Positions 1 to 7,071 of a DNA stretch of 38,657 bases are shown here, in pieces (position 1 is the first letter of the stretch; every line of letters starts with the position of its first letter). The stretch is from Blastococcus sp. KM273128 (lineage in GTDB: Bacteria; Actinomycetota; Actinomycetes; Mycobacteriales; Geodermatophilaceae). The stretch lies in assembly GCF_021698975.1 (NCBI RefSeq), contig NZ_SSXA01000033.1:1-38657 (forward strand), read 5' to 3'. Both the position numbers and the translations under genes were made by a program. The notes below the pieces were generated by a model. It was not told where the DNA came from, made no database searches, and worked only from the letters and a program-made list of their open reading frames with translations.

Positions 1-1
1 C

Positions 2-1171
2 CCCACCCCCACGACCGCCGCGCCCATCACCACGACCCCGACCACCACGGCACCCACCACCACGGCGCCGAGCACCACCACCGCACCCACGACAACCGCA
101 CAGACCACCACCGCGACCCCCACTACGACGCCCCCGGCCGGGTCCGCGGCGCTGGCCGCCTTCCGCGCCGCGCGCGCCGACAGCGCCGCCGGTCGCGGGC
201 CGCTCGACGTCGTCGTCGTCGGCGACTCGGTCACCGAGGGCCGCGACGTCGGCAAGGGCAACCGGTGGGTCGACGTGCTGCTGGGCCGGCTGCGCGACCG
301 GTACCAGCCGGCCGGCGTCCCTGGCGGCGAGGGATACGTGCCGGCCTACTACGCCGCCAGCGGCATGGTCGATCGCTTCACCTTCGGCGGGACGCCGACG
401 CTGGGCTCGCAGTACGGGTTCGGCATGCGCGCCAACCACATGCCCTCCGGCGCCGGCAACTCGATGACCACCACGTTCACCGGCACGTCGTTCGAGCTGC
501 ACTACGCGAGCAGCCGGAACACCGGGACGATCACCGTCTCCGTCGACGGCGGGCCCGGCACTCCGGTGGCCACGACCGGCACCGACTGGACCCCGCAGGA
601 CGGCGGCAGCTGGACCTCTCCGCCGCTCCCCCGCGGCACGCACACGGTCACGCTCACCAACACCAGCGGCCGCACCGTCCTGGTGGAGGGCATCAGCGTG
701 TACGACGGCGACGAGGCCGCCGGCGTCCGCCTGTGGGAGGCCGCGCACTCCGGCTGGCAGGCCGAGGACTTCGCCCAGCGCCCCACCGCGCCGCAGCACG
801 GCCAGGCCGTCGCCGCCGCCGCGCCGCACCTGGTCGTGGTCGCGCTCGGCTACAACGACGTCGTCGCCGGGTTCAGCGCCGCCGACTTCCGCGAGTACCT
901 CACCACGACGATCGCGCACCTGCTCGGCCCTGACGCCGGGCCCGACCCGTCGGTGCTGGTCGTCGGCTACCCACCGCGCACCGACGTCCCCGCGAGCGCG
1001 TGGGAGGCCTACCTCGAGGCCATGGCCGGCGTCGCGGCGGAGCAGGGCTACGCGTTCGCCGACCTCTCCGGGCTGCCGGACTTCGGCATGTCGGGCGACG
1101 GCGTCCACCCGACCGCCACCGGCCACGCGCAGATCGCCACCGCGCTCGACGCGTTCCTGGCGGCCGGCTGA
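2..1171 (+). CDS. SGNH/GDSL-family secreted hydrolase (5' partial)
   Basis: The frame is open from the first bases of the window, so the N-terminus (presumably a signal or anchor segment) is missing. The visible protein starts with about 40 residues of Thr/Pro/Ala-rich low-complexity linker, then a catalytic domain. Block I is VVVVGDSVTEG near base 215 (nucleophile Ser in GDS), block III is ALGYNDV near 845, and block V is GDGVHPTATGHAQ near 1095 with the Asp-x-x-His pair, so the SGNH residues are all present. A beta-rich insertion lies between blocks I and III. Such enzymes are esterases or deacetylases acting on polysaccharide or lipid; the substrate cannot be read from sequence. The Thr/Pro linker suggests an extracytoplasmic location. 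An internal ATG at 275 would remove the catalytic Ser and is rejected as the start. Confidence 0.85.
   Translation, partial: PTPTTAAPITTTPTTTAPTTTAPSTTTAPTTTAQTTTATPTTTPPAGSAALAAFRAARADSAAGRGPLDVVVVGDSVTEGRDVGKGNRWVDVLLGRLRDRYQPAGVPGGEGYVPAYYAASGMVDRFTFGGTPTLGSQYGFGMRANHMPSGAGNSMTTTFTGTSFELHYASSRNTGTITVSVDGGPGTPVATTGTDWTPQDGGSWTSPPLPRGTHTVTLTNTSGRTVLVEGISVYDGDEAAGVRLWEAAHSGWQAEDFAQRPTAPQHGQAVAAAAPHLVVVALGYNDVVAGFSAADFREYLTTTIAHLLGPDAGPDPSVLVVGYPPRTDVPASAWEAYLEAMAGVAAEQGYAFADLSGLPDFGMSGDGVHPTATGHAQIATALDAFLAAG
29..119 (+). repeat. Degenerate Thr/Pro-coding tandem repeat
   Basis: Imperfect 15-18 base units of the type CC-N-ACCACCACG-GC encode PTTTA-like repeats of the linker in the SGNH hydrolase. 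Units differ mainly at third codon positions and by one extra ACC codon. Such linkers are usually O-mannosylated, wall-spanning or flexible; that role is inferred. Confidence 0.6.
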
Positions 1172-1181
1172 CCGACCCGGC

Positions 1182-1721
1182 TCAGGTCCGCATCGACCCG
1201 GCGTCCTCCGCCGGGCGCCCGGTGAGCACGCCCACCGCCGCCTCCGCCAGCCCGTAGACGGTCAGGGACACAGCGATGAGCACGGCCGGCGGGAGGACCA
1301 CCGGCGCCGCGAGCACCGAGATGCCGACGACGCCGGGCGCGCTGCGCCACCACCCGTGGCCGCGCACCGGATCACCCAGCGCGGCCCACCGCACGGCGCA
1401 CCACATCAACCAGCGGCGCAGCACGGGCACCCCGCTCTCCCGCAGCACCCGGCGGAAGACGCCGTCGGCCTCCCGGCCGGTCACCACCCCGCTCGTGATG
1501 CCCGCGGTGACCAGCCAGTCGTGCAGGATCGCGGCGGCGGTGTAGCGCCCGAAGCGCGGGACCAGCCACACCACCACGCGGGGCACGGTGGCGAAGTCGG
1601 TGGGGAAGCCGGCCGGGACGACGAAGCGGTCCCGCTTGCCCCGGTACACCAGCGGCTCGACCAGCTCCCAGCAGTCGGCGTCCAACCGCCGGACCACGAC
1701 GTCGTCGGACTCGAACGGCAC
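1182..1721 (-). CDS. DUF1353 family protein
   Basis: A 179-aa protein with the DUF1353 signature: a short beta-rich N-terminus, then VPAGFPTDFATVPR and AAILHDWL, which are the family's conserved blocks. The C-terminus (about residues 125-170) has two hydrophobic stretches that could be membrane segments, which is longer than phage-type DUF1353 proteins. The GTG at 1721 is chosen because GGGAGGGGGAG sits directly upstream; a longer frame to 1802 would give a low-complexity Arg/Gly extension and run into the neighbour's promoter. Function unknown. It is divergent from the diiron protein gene and convergent with the SGNH hydrolase. Confidence 0.8.
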   Translation of the reverse strand: MPFESDDVVVRRLDADCWELVEPLVYRGKRDRFVVPAGFPTDFATVPRVVVWLVPRFGRYTAAAILHDWLVTAGITSGVVTGREADGVFRRVLRESGVPVLRRWLMWCAVRWAALGDPVRGHGWWRSAPGVVGISVLAAPVVLPPAVLIAVSLTVYGLAEAAVGVLTGRPAEDAGSMRT

Positions 1722-1809
1722 CGCTCCCCCTCCCCGTCGTGACCGGCGCCCGCCGACCGGCCCGGGTGACATCACACCCTGCCGGTGCATCGAACCGGCC
1801 ACCGGTGGG

Positions 1810-1815
1810 CATGCT
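1810..1815 (+). promoter_or_regulatory. Putative leaderless -10 box (CATGCT)
   Basis: CATGCT ends 7 bases before the ATG at 1823. A at position 2 and T at position 6 match the xANNNT core seen before seven other starts in this window that lack a Shine-Dalgarno sequence. Confidence 0.45.
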
Positions 1816-1822
1816 GGCGATC

Positions 1823-2836
1823 ATGCGCCTGCCCGAAGCACGGGGGCCCCTCGGGGACGCCCTCGCCCGTGACCTCACCAGCGGCCCGGACCTGTCGACG
1901 GCGACGCTGGAGTGCGCCGCGCGCCTGGACGCCGACCCCGCCGCGGCGCTGACCGACGACGACCTGCAGCTGAGCCTCGCCGTCTGCTACGAGCTCCACT
2001 ACCGCGGCTTCGACGGCGTCGACGAGGGGTGGGAGTGGCACCCCGAGCTGCTCCGCCTGCGGGCCGGGCTGGAGCGGGCGCACCTGGCCGCGCTGCGCGA
2101 GCTCGTGGGTGGGATCGCCGTCACCGGTGACCCGGTCGACCAGCAGCTCACCGCGCTGATCGCCGCCGACGACGGCCCTTCGCTCTCGGCCTACATGGCC
2201 AAGCAGGGCACGCTGGAGCAGTGGCGGGAGTACCTCGTCCTCCGGTCGGTCTACCACCTCAAGGAGGCCGACCCGCACACCTTCGCCGTCCCCCGGCTCT
2301 CCGGCCGGGCCAAGGCCGCCATGGTCGAGATCCAGGCCGACGAGTACGGCGGCGGGTCCGCGGAGCGGATGCACAGCGAGCTGTTCGCGGGGCTCATGCG
2401 CGACCTGGGGCTGGACGCCGGCTACGGGGCGCTGTGGGACGAGGCGCCCGCCGTCGCCTTCGCCTCGGTGAACACGATGTCGCTGTTCGGGCTGCACCGC
2501 CGCTGGCGGGGCGCGGCGCTGGGCCACCTCGCGACGGTGGAGATGACCTCCTCCGAACCCAGCCGGCGGTACTCGGCCGGGCTGCGCCGGCTCGGGTTCG
2601 ACGAGCGCACCACCGTCTTCTACGACGAGCACGTGGAGGCCGACGCGGTGCACGAGCAGATTGCCTCGGTGGACATGTGCGGCTCGCTGGTCGCCGCGGA
2701 GCCGGAGCTGCTGCCCGACGTGCTGTTCGGCGCGGCCAGCTCGCTGGCCATGGACGGCCTGGCGGCCCACCACCTCCTGGGTGCGTGGGAGGCAGGCGCC
2801 TCGGGCCTGCGCGCCCGGCCGGCCCTGGCCGCCTGA
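1823..2836 (+). CDS. Iron-containing redox enzyme family protein (haem-oxygenase-like diiron fold)
   Basis: A 337-aa, mostly helical protein. The block EIQADEYGGG followed by MHSELF (bases 2326-2385) and the later DEHVEADAVHEQ (2626-2662) supply the Glu and His residues that define the haem-oxygenase-like diiron oxidase/oxygenase group. Related enzymes cleave or oxidise fatty acids or amino acids; this substrate is unknown. The start MRLPEARGPL was chosen because related actinobacterial proteins begin this way and because CATGCT lies 7 bases upstream, suggesting a leaderless message; ATG 1811 and GTG 1739 are possible but lack a sensible ribosome site. It ends 10 bases before the convergent BASS transporter gene. 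Confidence 0.8.
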   Translation: MRLPEARGPLGDALARDLTSGPDLSTATLECAARLDADPAAALTDDDLQLSLAVCYELHYRGFDGVDEGWEWHPELLRLRAGLERAHLAALRELVGGIAVTGDPVDQQLTALIAADDGPSLSAYMAKQGTLEQWREYLVLRSVYHLKEADPHTFAVPRLSGRAKAAMVEIQADEYGGGSAERMHSELFAGLMRDLGLDAGYGALWDEAPAVAFASVNTMSLFGLHRRWRGAALGHLATVEMTSSEPSRRYSAGLRRLGFDERTTVFYDEHVEADAVHEQIASVDMCGSLVAAEPELLPDVLFGAASSLAMDGLAAHHLLGAWEAGASGLRARPALAA

Positions 2837-2841
2837 GCGCG

Positions 2842-2859
2842 GCGGGCTACCCGGCCCGC
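2842..2859. terminator. Weak hairpin between convergent genes
   Basis: GCGGGC and GCCCGC form a 6-bp stem over a 6-base loop, partly inside the 3' end of the transporter gene. It is the only hairpin candidate in the 10-bp gap between the convergent stops. Confidence 0.3.
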
Positions 2860-3740
2860 ACCGCGTCGTCGCGCTGCTCGGCGGCGGAGCGGTTGCGGGT
2901 GATCAGCCAGCCGAACGCCGCGGCGACGGGGAACATGAGCACCCCGTAGACGGCGGCGGGCACGGCCAGCTCCACGCTGTCCAGCACGCTGATGGCGACG
3001 GCGATCGCCAGCGTGCTGTTGTGCACGCCGATCTCGAAGGAGCTGGCGATCGCCTGCCGCTGCCCGATGCCGAGCAGCCGGGGCACGCTGTACCCCACGG
3101 CCAGGCTGGCGAGGCAGAACGCGAGGGCTGGCAGGCCGACGTCGCGCAGGTAGCTCCCCACGTTCTCCCGCTCGGCCACCATCGTGCCGACGATCACCAG
3201 CGCGAGGACGACCGCCGACAGGATGCGCACGGGCTTGTCCGAGCGGTCGGCGAACCCCGGTGCCGACCGGCGCACCAGCATGCCGAGGGCCACCGGGATC
3301 AGCACGATCGCGAACACCTGCACCGTCTTGCCGAACTGCAGGCCCAGGCTGCCGGCGCCCGGGGGGTCGGACCACCCGATCGCCAGGTTGGTGACCACCG
3401 GCAGGGTGACCACGGCGATGACCGAGTTCAGCGCGGTGAGGCTGATGTTGAGCGCGACGTCACCCCGGTAGAGGTGGCTGAAGAGGTTCGCGGTGGTGCC
3501 GCCGGGCGAGGCCGCCAGCAGCAGCATCCCGACCGCCAGCAGCGGCGGCAGGTCGAACGCCAGCACCAGGCCGAAGCACACCACCGGCAGGACGAGCAGC
3601 TGCAGCGCCAGGGCGACCACGACCGCCCTGGGCTGCCGGGCGATGCGCGTGAAGTCGCCGACGGTGAGCGAGAGCCCCAGGCCGAACATGACGACGGCCA
3701 GCGCGAGCGGCAGCGCGACGGCGGTGAGCGCGGAATCCAT
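2847..3740 (-). CDS. Bile acid:sodium symporter (BASS) family transporter
   Basis: A 297-aa integral membrane protein with about nine hydrophobic segments. The family hallmarks are visible: LLLAASPGGTTANLFSH in the first half and SSFEIGVHNSTLAIA in the second, which correspond to the two crossing motifs that bind sodium and substrate. It imports or exports an organic anion such as a keto acid; the substrate cannot be deduced. ATG 3740 has a GGAGG site four to eight bases upstream. It is divergent from the GAF-GAF methyl-accepting protein across a 226-bp region and convergent with the diiron protein gene. The last residues are charged and cytosolic. Confidence 0.88.
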   Translation of the reverse strand: MDSALTAVALPLALAVVMFGLGLSLTVGDFTRIARQPRAVVVALALQLLVLPVVCFGLVLAFDLPPLLAVGMLLLAASPGGTTANLFSHLYRGDVALNISLTALNSVIAVVTLPVVTNLAIGWSDPPGAGSLGLQFGKTVQVFAIVLIPVALGMLVRRSAPGFADRSDKPVRILSAVVLALVIVGTMVAERENVGSYLRDVGLPALAFCLASLAVGYSVPRLLGIGQRQAIASSFEIGVHNSTLAIAVAISVLDSVELAVPAAVYGVLMFPVAAAFGWLITRNRSAAEQRDDAVRAG

Positions 3741-3887
3741 GGGTCCTCCGATCGGGCGCCGGCCGGGCAGCCCGCCGGCCAGGACGTCCCGCGCATCCTG
3801 TGCGATGGCGGTCACATCGGGCAACCGACCCGCCCGGACGACCCTCCACCGTGCACCGATCCGGTGACGCGCCCCGGTACGGCTCAA

Positions 3888-3899
3888 CAACCGCGGTTG
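3888..3899. promoter_or_regulatory. Perfect 12-bp palindrome CAACCGCGGTTG
   Basis: This self-complementary site lies in the 226-bp divergent region, 67 bases upstream of the GAF-GAF gene and 147 bases upstream of the transporter. It has the form of a dimeric regulator operator. No regulator gene is adjacent. Confidence 0.35.
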
Positions 3900-3966
3900 C
3901 GGACCGAAACCTCTCGCGCGATCGGACCGCGCCCCACGGAGGTGCGGCGGGGCCACGGGAGGGTTC

Positions 3967-5514
3967 ATGCGCAGGCGGGAGACGCGTCGGACGGTGCAGC
4001 CGGCGGAGCAGCCACGCGACGTCGAGGCGCTGGAACGGGTGATCGCCGCGCTCGAGGGCGACGTCGCCGGCGAGCTCGACGCGCACCAGCGGATCCTCAC
4101 CACGCTCGTCGACGCCCTGCACCTGTGCTACGGCGCCGCCTGGCTGCCCGACCGGGAGGGCCGCTTCGTCCTGCAGGTGTCCGAGGGACCGGCGGCCGGT
4201 GCCATGTCCGCCGGGTGGCCGTCCGGCGAGGTCATGGTCGAGGGTGCCGGGTACGGCGGCGAGGCCCTGCGCCGGCGCATCCCGGTGCTCATGGACGCGG
4301 GCACGCCCACGACCACCTGCCTGCGCTGGGCCACCGCCCACGCGGCGGGGGCGCGCCAGGGATGCTTCCTGCCCGTCGTCGAGGGCAACCGGGTGACCGC
4401 CGTCCTGGAGTACTACAGCGCGCGCGAGCTGCCCTTCTTCGGCGGGCGCGCGGAGAAGTGGCAGGCCATCGGCCGGCTGGTGTCCCACGCCCGGCGCAGC
4501 GCGCTGGGCGCCGCCCAGCTCCGCGAGACCCTCGACGACCGGGAGGCGGTCACCACCGTCGTCGCCCGGGTGGGCGAGGCGGGCGACGAGGCGACCGCCC
4601 TGCGGGTGGCCCTCGAGACGGTCCGCACCGCCTTCGGCTGGGCCTACGGCTCCTTCTGGGCGCTGGACGAGGCCGAGAACGTCCTGCGCTTCGCCGTCGA
4701 GTCCGGCTCGGCCGGGGACGAGTTCCGCCAGGTCACCCTGACCGCCAGCTTCGCCGAGGGCGTCGGTCTGTCGGGGCGGGCGTGGCGCAGGCGCGACCTG
4801 GTGTTCGTCTCCGACCTGGCCGACGTCACCGACTGCGTGCGCCGCCCGGCGGCCATGCGCGCGGGGGTGAAGTCCGGCGTCTGCTTCCCGATCACCTGCG
4901 AGGGGCGCGTCGTCGGGACGATGGACTTCTTCGTCACCGAGACCATCGAGCTCTCGGAGTCCCGCGCCGCCGCGCTGCGGAACGTCCAGCAGCTGGTCTC
5001 CCAGCGGCTGGACATCCTGCGCCGCGCCGAGGCCGACCGGGCCAACTCGAGGGAGCTGCTCGAGACGGTGTCGCGGCTGCGCGAGGCCGCGGACGACGCG
5101 GGGCGGGTCGCCGAGAACGCCGTCGCCGAGGCCTCCGCGATGACCACCCAGGTGGAGGCGCTGGCCAGCGCCTCGTCCGCCGTCGGCGACGTAATCCGGA
5201 TCATCTCCTCGATCGCCGACCAGACCAACCTGCTCGCGCTGAACGCCACGATCGAGGCCGCCCGCGCCGGGGAGTCCGGCAAGGGCTTCGCCGTGGTGGC
5301 CAACGAGGTGAAGGAGCTGGCGCGGGAGACCGCCCAGGCGACCAGCCGGGTCTCCGAGCAGATCGCCGGCATCCAGGCCGGCACCGAGTCGGTCACCACC
5401 GGCATCAACGCCACCAACGCGGTGATCGGCCGGCTCGACGCCGTGCAGGCCCGGATCGCCGACATCCTCGAGGAGCAGGTCCGCATGGCGCGGGCGTTCG
5501 AGGCCGCCCGCTGA
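3967..5514 (+). CDS. Soluble GAF-GAF methyl-accepting chemotaxis-like protein
   Basis: A 515-aa protein without signal peptide or membrane segment. Residues about 40-165 and 190-345 are two GAF domains ([16 protein letters not shown] and [16 protein letters not shown] are typical GAF C-terminal strands). Residues about 365-515 form a short MCP coiled coil whose hairpin tip [19 protein letters not shown] (near 417-437) is nearly canonical. It should sense a cytoplasmic small molecule or redox state through the GAF domains and signal to CheA/CheW-like partners. No che or flagellar gene is in the window. ATG 3967 follows GGGAGGG at good spacing. A TTC-rich N-terminal 35 residues are basic. Confidence 0.85.
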   Translation: MRRRETRRTVQPAEQPRDVEALERVIAALEGDVAGELDAHQRILTTLVDALHLCYGAAWLPDREGRFVLQVSEGPAAGAMSAGWPSGEVMVEGAGYGGEALRRRIPVLMDAGTPTTTCLRWATAHAAGARQGCFLPVVEGNRVTAVLEYYSARELPFFGGRAEKWQAIGRLVSHARRSALGAAQLRETLDDREAVTTVVARVGEAGDEATALRVALETVRTAFGWAYGSFWALDEAENVLRFAVESGSAGDEFRQVTLTASFAEGVGLSGRAWRRRDLVFVSDLADVTDCVRRPAAMRAGVKSGVCFPITCEGRVVGTMDFFVTETIELSESRAAALRNVQQLVSQRLDILRRAEADRANSRELLETVSRLREAADDAGRVAENAVAEASAMTTQVEALASASSAVGDVIRIISSIADQTNLLALNATIEAARAGESGKGFAVVANEVKELARETAQATSRVSEQIAGIQAGTESVTTGINATNAVIGRLDAVQARIADILEEQVRMARAFEAAR

Positions 5515-5515
5515 G

Positions 5516-5557
5516 CCGGGACGGGCGCCGGGTCAGCCCTCCCGGCGCCCGTCCCGG
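5516..5557. terminator. Bidirectional terminator, perfect 17-bp stem
   Basis: Arms 5516-5532 and 5541-5557 are fully complementary around an 8-base loop. It lies right after the stop of the GAF-GAF gene. The stop codon of the convergent CDGSH gene sits in the loop and one arm encodes that protein's last residues. There is no U-tract, as is usual in GC-rich actinobacteria. Confidence 0.8.
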
Positions 5558-5847
5558 AGGATCTGCGCGGCCGGCCGGGGCCGGCTCGGCGCGCTCGGCG
5601 CCGAGAACCCGGACCGCTTGTGCGAGCCGTCGCAGAACGGCTTGATGCCCGACTTGCCGCACCGGCACAGCGCGATCGTGTCGCGCCCGGGGTCGATCTC
5701 GGCGCCGTCCTGGTCCTGGAGGCGGAAGCTGCCGCGCACGATGAGCGGCCCGTCGCGGTAGGGCGTGATCGTGGCGCCCGCGGCGGGGTCGGCTCCGGCG
5801 GTGCGGTCCTCGGACGGCTCGGGCTGGGCCGACGGTTCTGGCGACAC
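5533..5847 (-). CDS. CDGSH iron-sulfur domain protein
   Basis: A 104-aa protein with one CDGSH zinc-finger-like motif: Cys61-x-Cys63, Cys72-Asp-Gly-Ser-His76 (from CRCGKSGIKPFCDGSHKR), the 3Cys-1His ligand set of a 2Fe-2S cluster. The preceding strands (ITPYRDGPLIVRGSFRL) match the actinobacterial single-motif type, which probably serve electron transfer or redox sensing. The start is taken as GTG 5847 because CATGCT ends exactly 7 bases upstream, like other leaderless genes here; ATG 5859, four codons earlier, lacks a ribosome site and would overlap that box. The N-terminal 25 residues are Pro/Glu-rich and disordered. Confidence 0.88.
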   Translation of the reverse strand: MSPEPSAQPEPSEDRTAGADPAAGATITPYRDGPLIVRGSFRLQDQDGAEIDPGRDTIALCRCGKSGIKPFCDGSHKRSGFSAPSAPSRPRPAAQILRDGRREG

Positions 5848-5854
5848 GCCCTCC

Positions 5855-5860
5855 AGCATG
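5855..5860 (-). promoter_or_regulatory. Putative leaderless -10 box (CATGCT) for the CDGSH gene
   Basis: CATGCT read on the minus strand, 7 bases before GTG 5847. It is the same hexamer and spacing as at 1810-1815. Confidence 0.45.
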
Positions 5861-5902
5861 CCCCGCCGCCGCCGGCCCCAACCCGGGGGTCCACCGAGCG
5901 GG

Positions 5903-6982
5903 TCAGCCGCCCAGGGTCAGCGACGCCACCATCCGGTCAAGGACCTCGACGTTGCGCGGGTAGTCGAAGCGCGGGAGCCCCACGGTGTTCAGCACGAGGG
6001 CGCGGGAAGACTCGTCGTCGGCACCCAGGTCGACGACGACGCGGGTCACCGGCAGCCCCTGGGGCCACAGCCCCTCCCCGGCCGTGACCCGCTCGACGCG
6101 GACCGCCGGCCGTCCGTCGATCGTGAGCTCCTCGCGGCTCAGCTCCTCGCCGCGCCCGGTGGTGACCAGCCGGTCGAAGGGGATGCCCTCCACCCGGACG
6201 CTGATCGGGGCCACCCGCGCGTCGGTGGCCGGGGGCACCTCGAAGGAGTCCGGCGAGAAGAGGCTGCAGGCCGGCACCTCCGTCCCCGGGTTCACCTCCC
6301 AGGACTCGGGATAGGAGACGGCGTAGCCCTCCGGGCTCTCGCAGCGCTCGCCGAGGGGGTCCGGCTCCGCCGGTTCCTCGGCGAGCAGGTCGACCACGAT
6401 GCGCTGCGGGGAGTCCAGCGCGGCGACGGCGAACGGCCGCCGCGCGTCGAGCCCGGCGAAGAAGGCGTACCGCCCCTCGAACAGCGTGTCCGCCACGACG
6501 GCGTCCAGCACCGCCGGGTCGTCGGCCGTCAGCCGCCCGGCGCCCTCCCACGGCTGCACGCCCTCCGGCGCGTCCCCCGGGAGCGCGATGTTGGTCAGCG
6601 TGATGGCGAGGACGGCCTCCCCGGGCACCTCGACCGGGTCCCCGGAGCCCTGCGCCCGCGGATCCCCGGTGTAGCCGACCCGCCAGCCGGCCTCGCCCTC
6701 ACCCGCCAGCTCGAAGACGACGCGGTCGAAGTCGCCGTGGTCGGCCAGCCGCACGTCGGTCAGGGTCACCGGTGGGCTGTCGCCCGAGGCCTCCGAGTCG
6801 TCGGTCCCGCCGTCGCCGACGGGCTCCGGGGGCTCGTCGGGGCCGTCCTCGCCCGTGTCGTCCGGCGTCGTCGTCGAAGGGGTCGCGGTGGCGCTCGGCG
6901 GGTCCTCGGCCGGGCGCTCCTCGTCGGTGCCGCAGGCGGTGAGGAGCACGGCCGCGCAGACCCCGGCGGAGAAGCGGCGCAT
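5903..6982 (-). CDS. AMIN-like domain lipoprotein
   Basis: A 359-aa exported lipoprotein. The N-terminus MRRFSAGVCAAVLLTAC is a lipoprotein signal with lipobox L-T-A-C, so it should be anchored to the outer face of the membrane through Cys17. An acidic Pro/Thr/Glu-rich spacer follows (about 20-75). The segment VTLTDVRLADHGDFDRVVFEL to QRIVVDLL (about 75-210) is the actinobacterial AMIN-like domain. The C-terminal part (about 215-359) begins CESPEGYAVSYPESWEV and resembles PsbP-like lipoprotein domains. AMIN-like modules bind wall polymers in other proteins; binding here is inferred. Start ATG 6982 is preceded by GGAAGGA. It is downstream of glnE on the same strand with an 89-bp gap. Confidence 0.8.
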   Translation of the reverse strand: MRRFSAGVCAAVLLTACGTDEERPAEDPPSATATPSTTTPDDTGEDGPDEPPEPVGDGGTDDSEASGDSPPVTLTDVRLADHGDFDRVVFELAGEGEAGWRVGYTGDPRAQGSGDPVEVPGEAVLAITLTNIALPGDAPEGVQPWEGAGRLTADDPAVLDAVVADTLFEGRYAFFAGLDARRPFAVAALDSPQRIVVDLLAEEPAEPDPLGERCESPEGYAVSYPESWEVNPGTEVPACSLFSPDSFEVPPATDARVAPISVRVEGIPFDRLVTTGRGEELSREELTIDGRPAVRVERVTAGEGLWPQGLPVTRVVVDLGADDESSRALVLNTVGLPRFDYPRNVEVLDRMVASLTLGG

Positions 6983-7071
6983 CGGGGGTCCTTCCTGGGC
7001 CGGTGGGAGAGCGGTCCTGACCCCCATGCCCGGCCCGGCCGGATCGGACACCCCGGCCGCCGTGACGCGGG

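Noticed and set aside
29..119. Short tandem units as a CRISPR array
   Set aside because: Units are 15-18 bases, contiguous, without spacers, and are in frame with a Thr/Pro linker.
3741..3840. Possible riboswitch upstream of the BASS transporter
   Set aside because: Some G/C hairpins can be drawn, but no conserved core of a known class was recognised.
2661..5645. A 994-codon plus-strand open frame spanning several genes
   Set aside because: It runs antisense or out of frame through the transporter and GAF-GAF genes and encodes low-complexity sequence.
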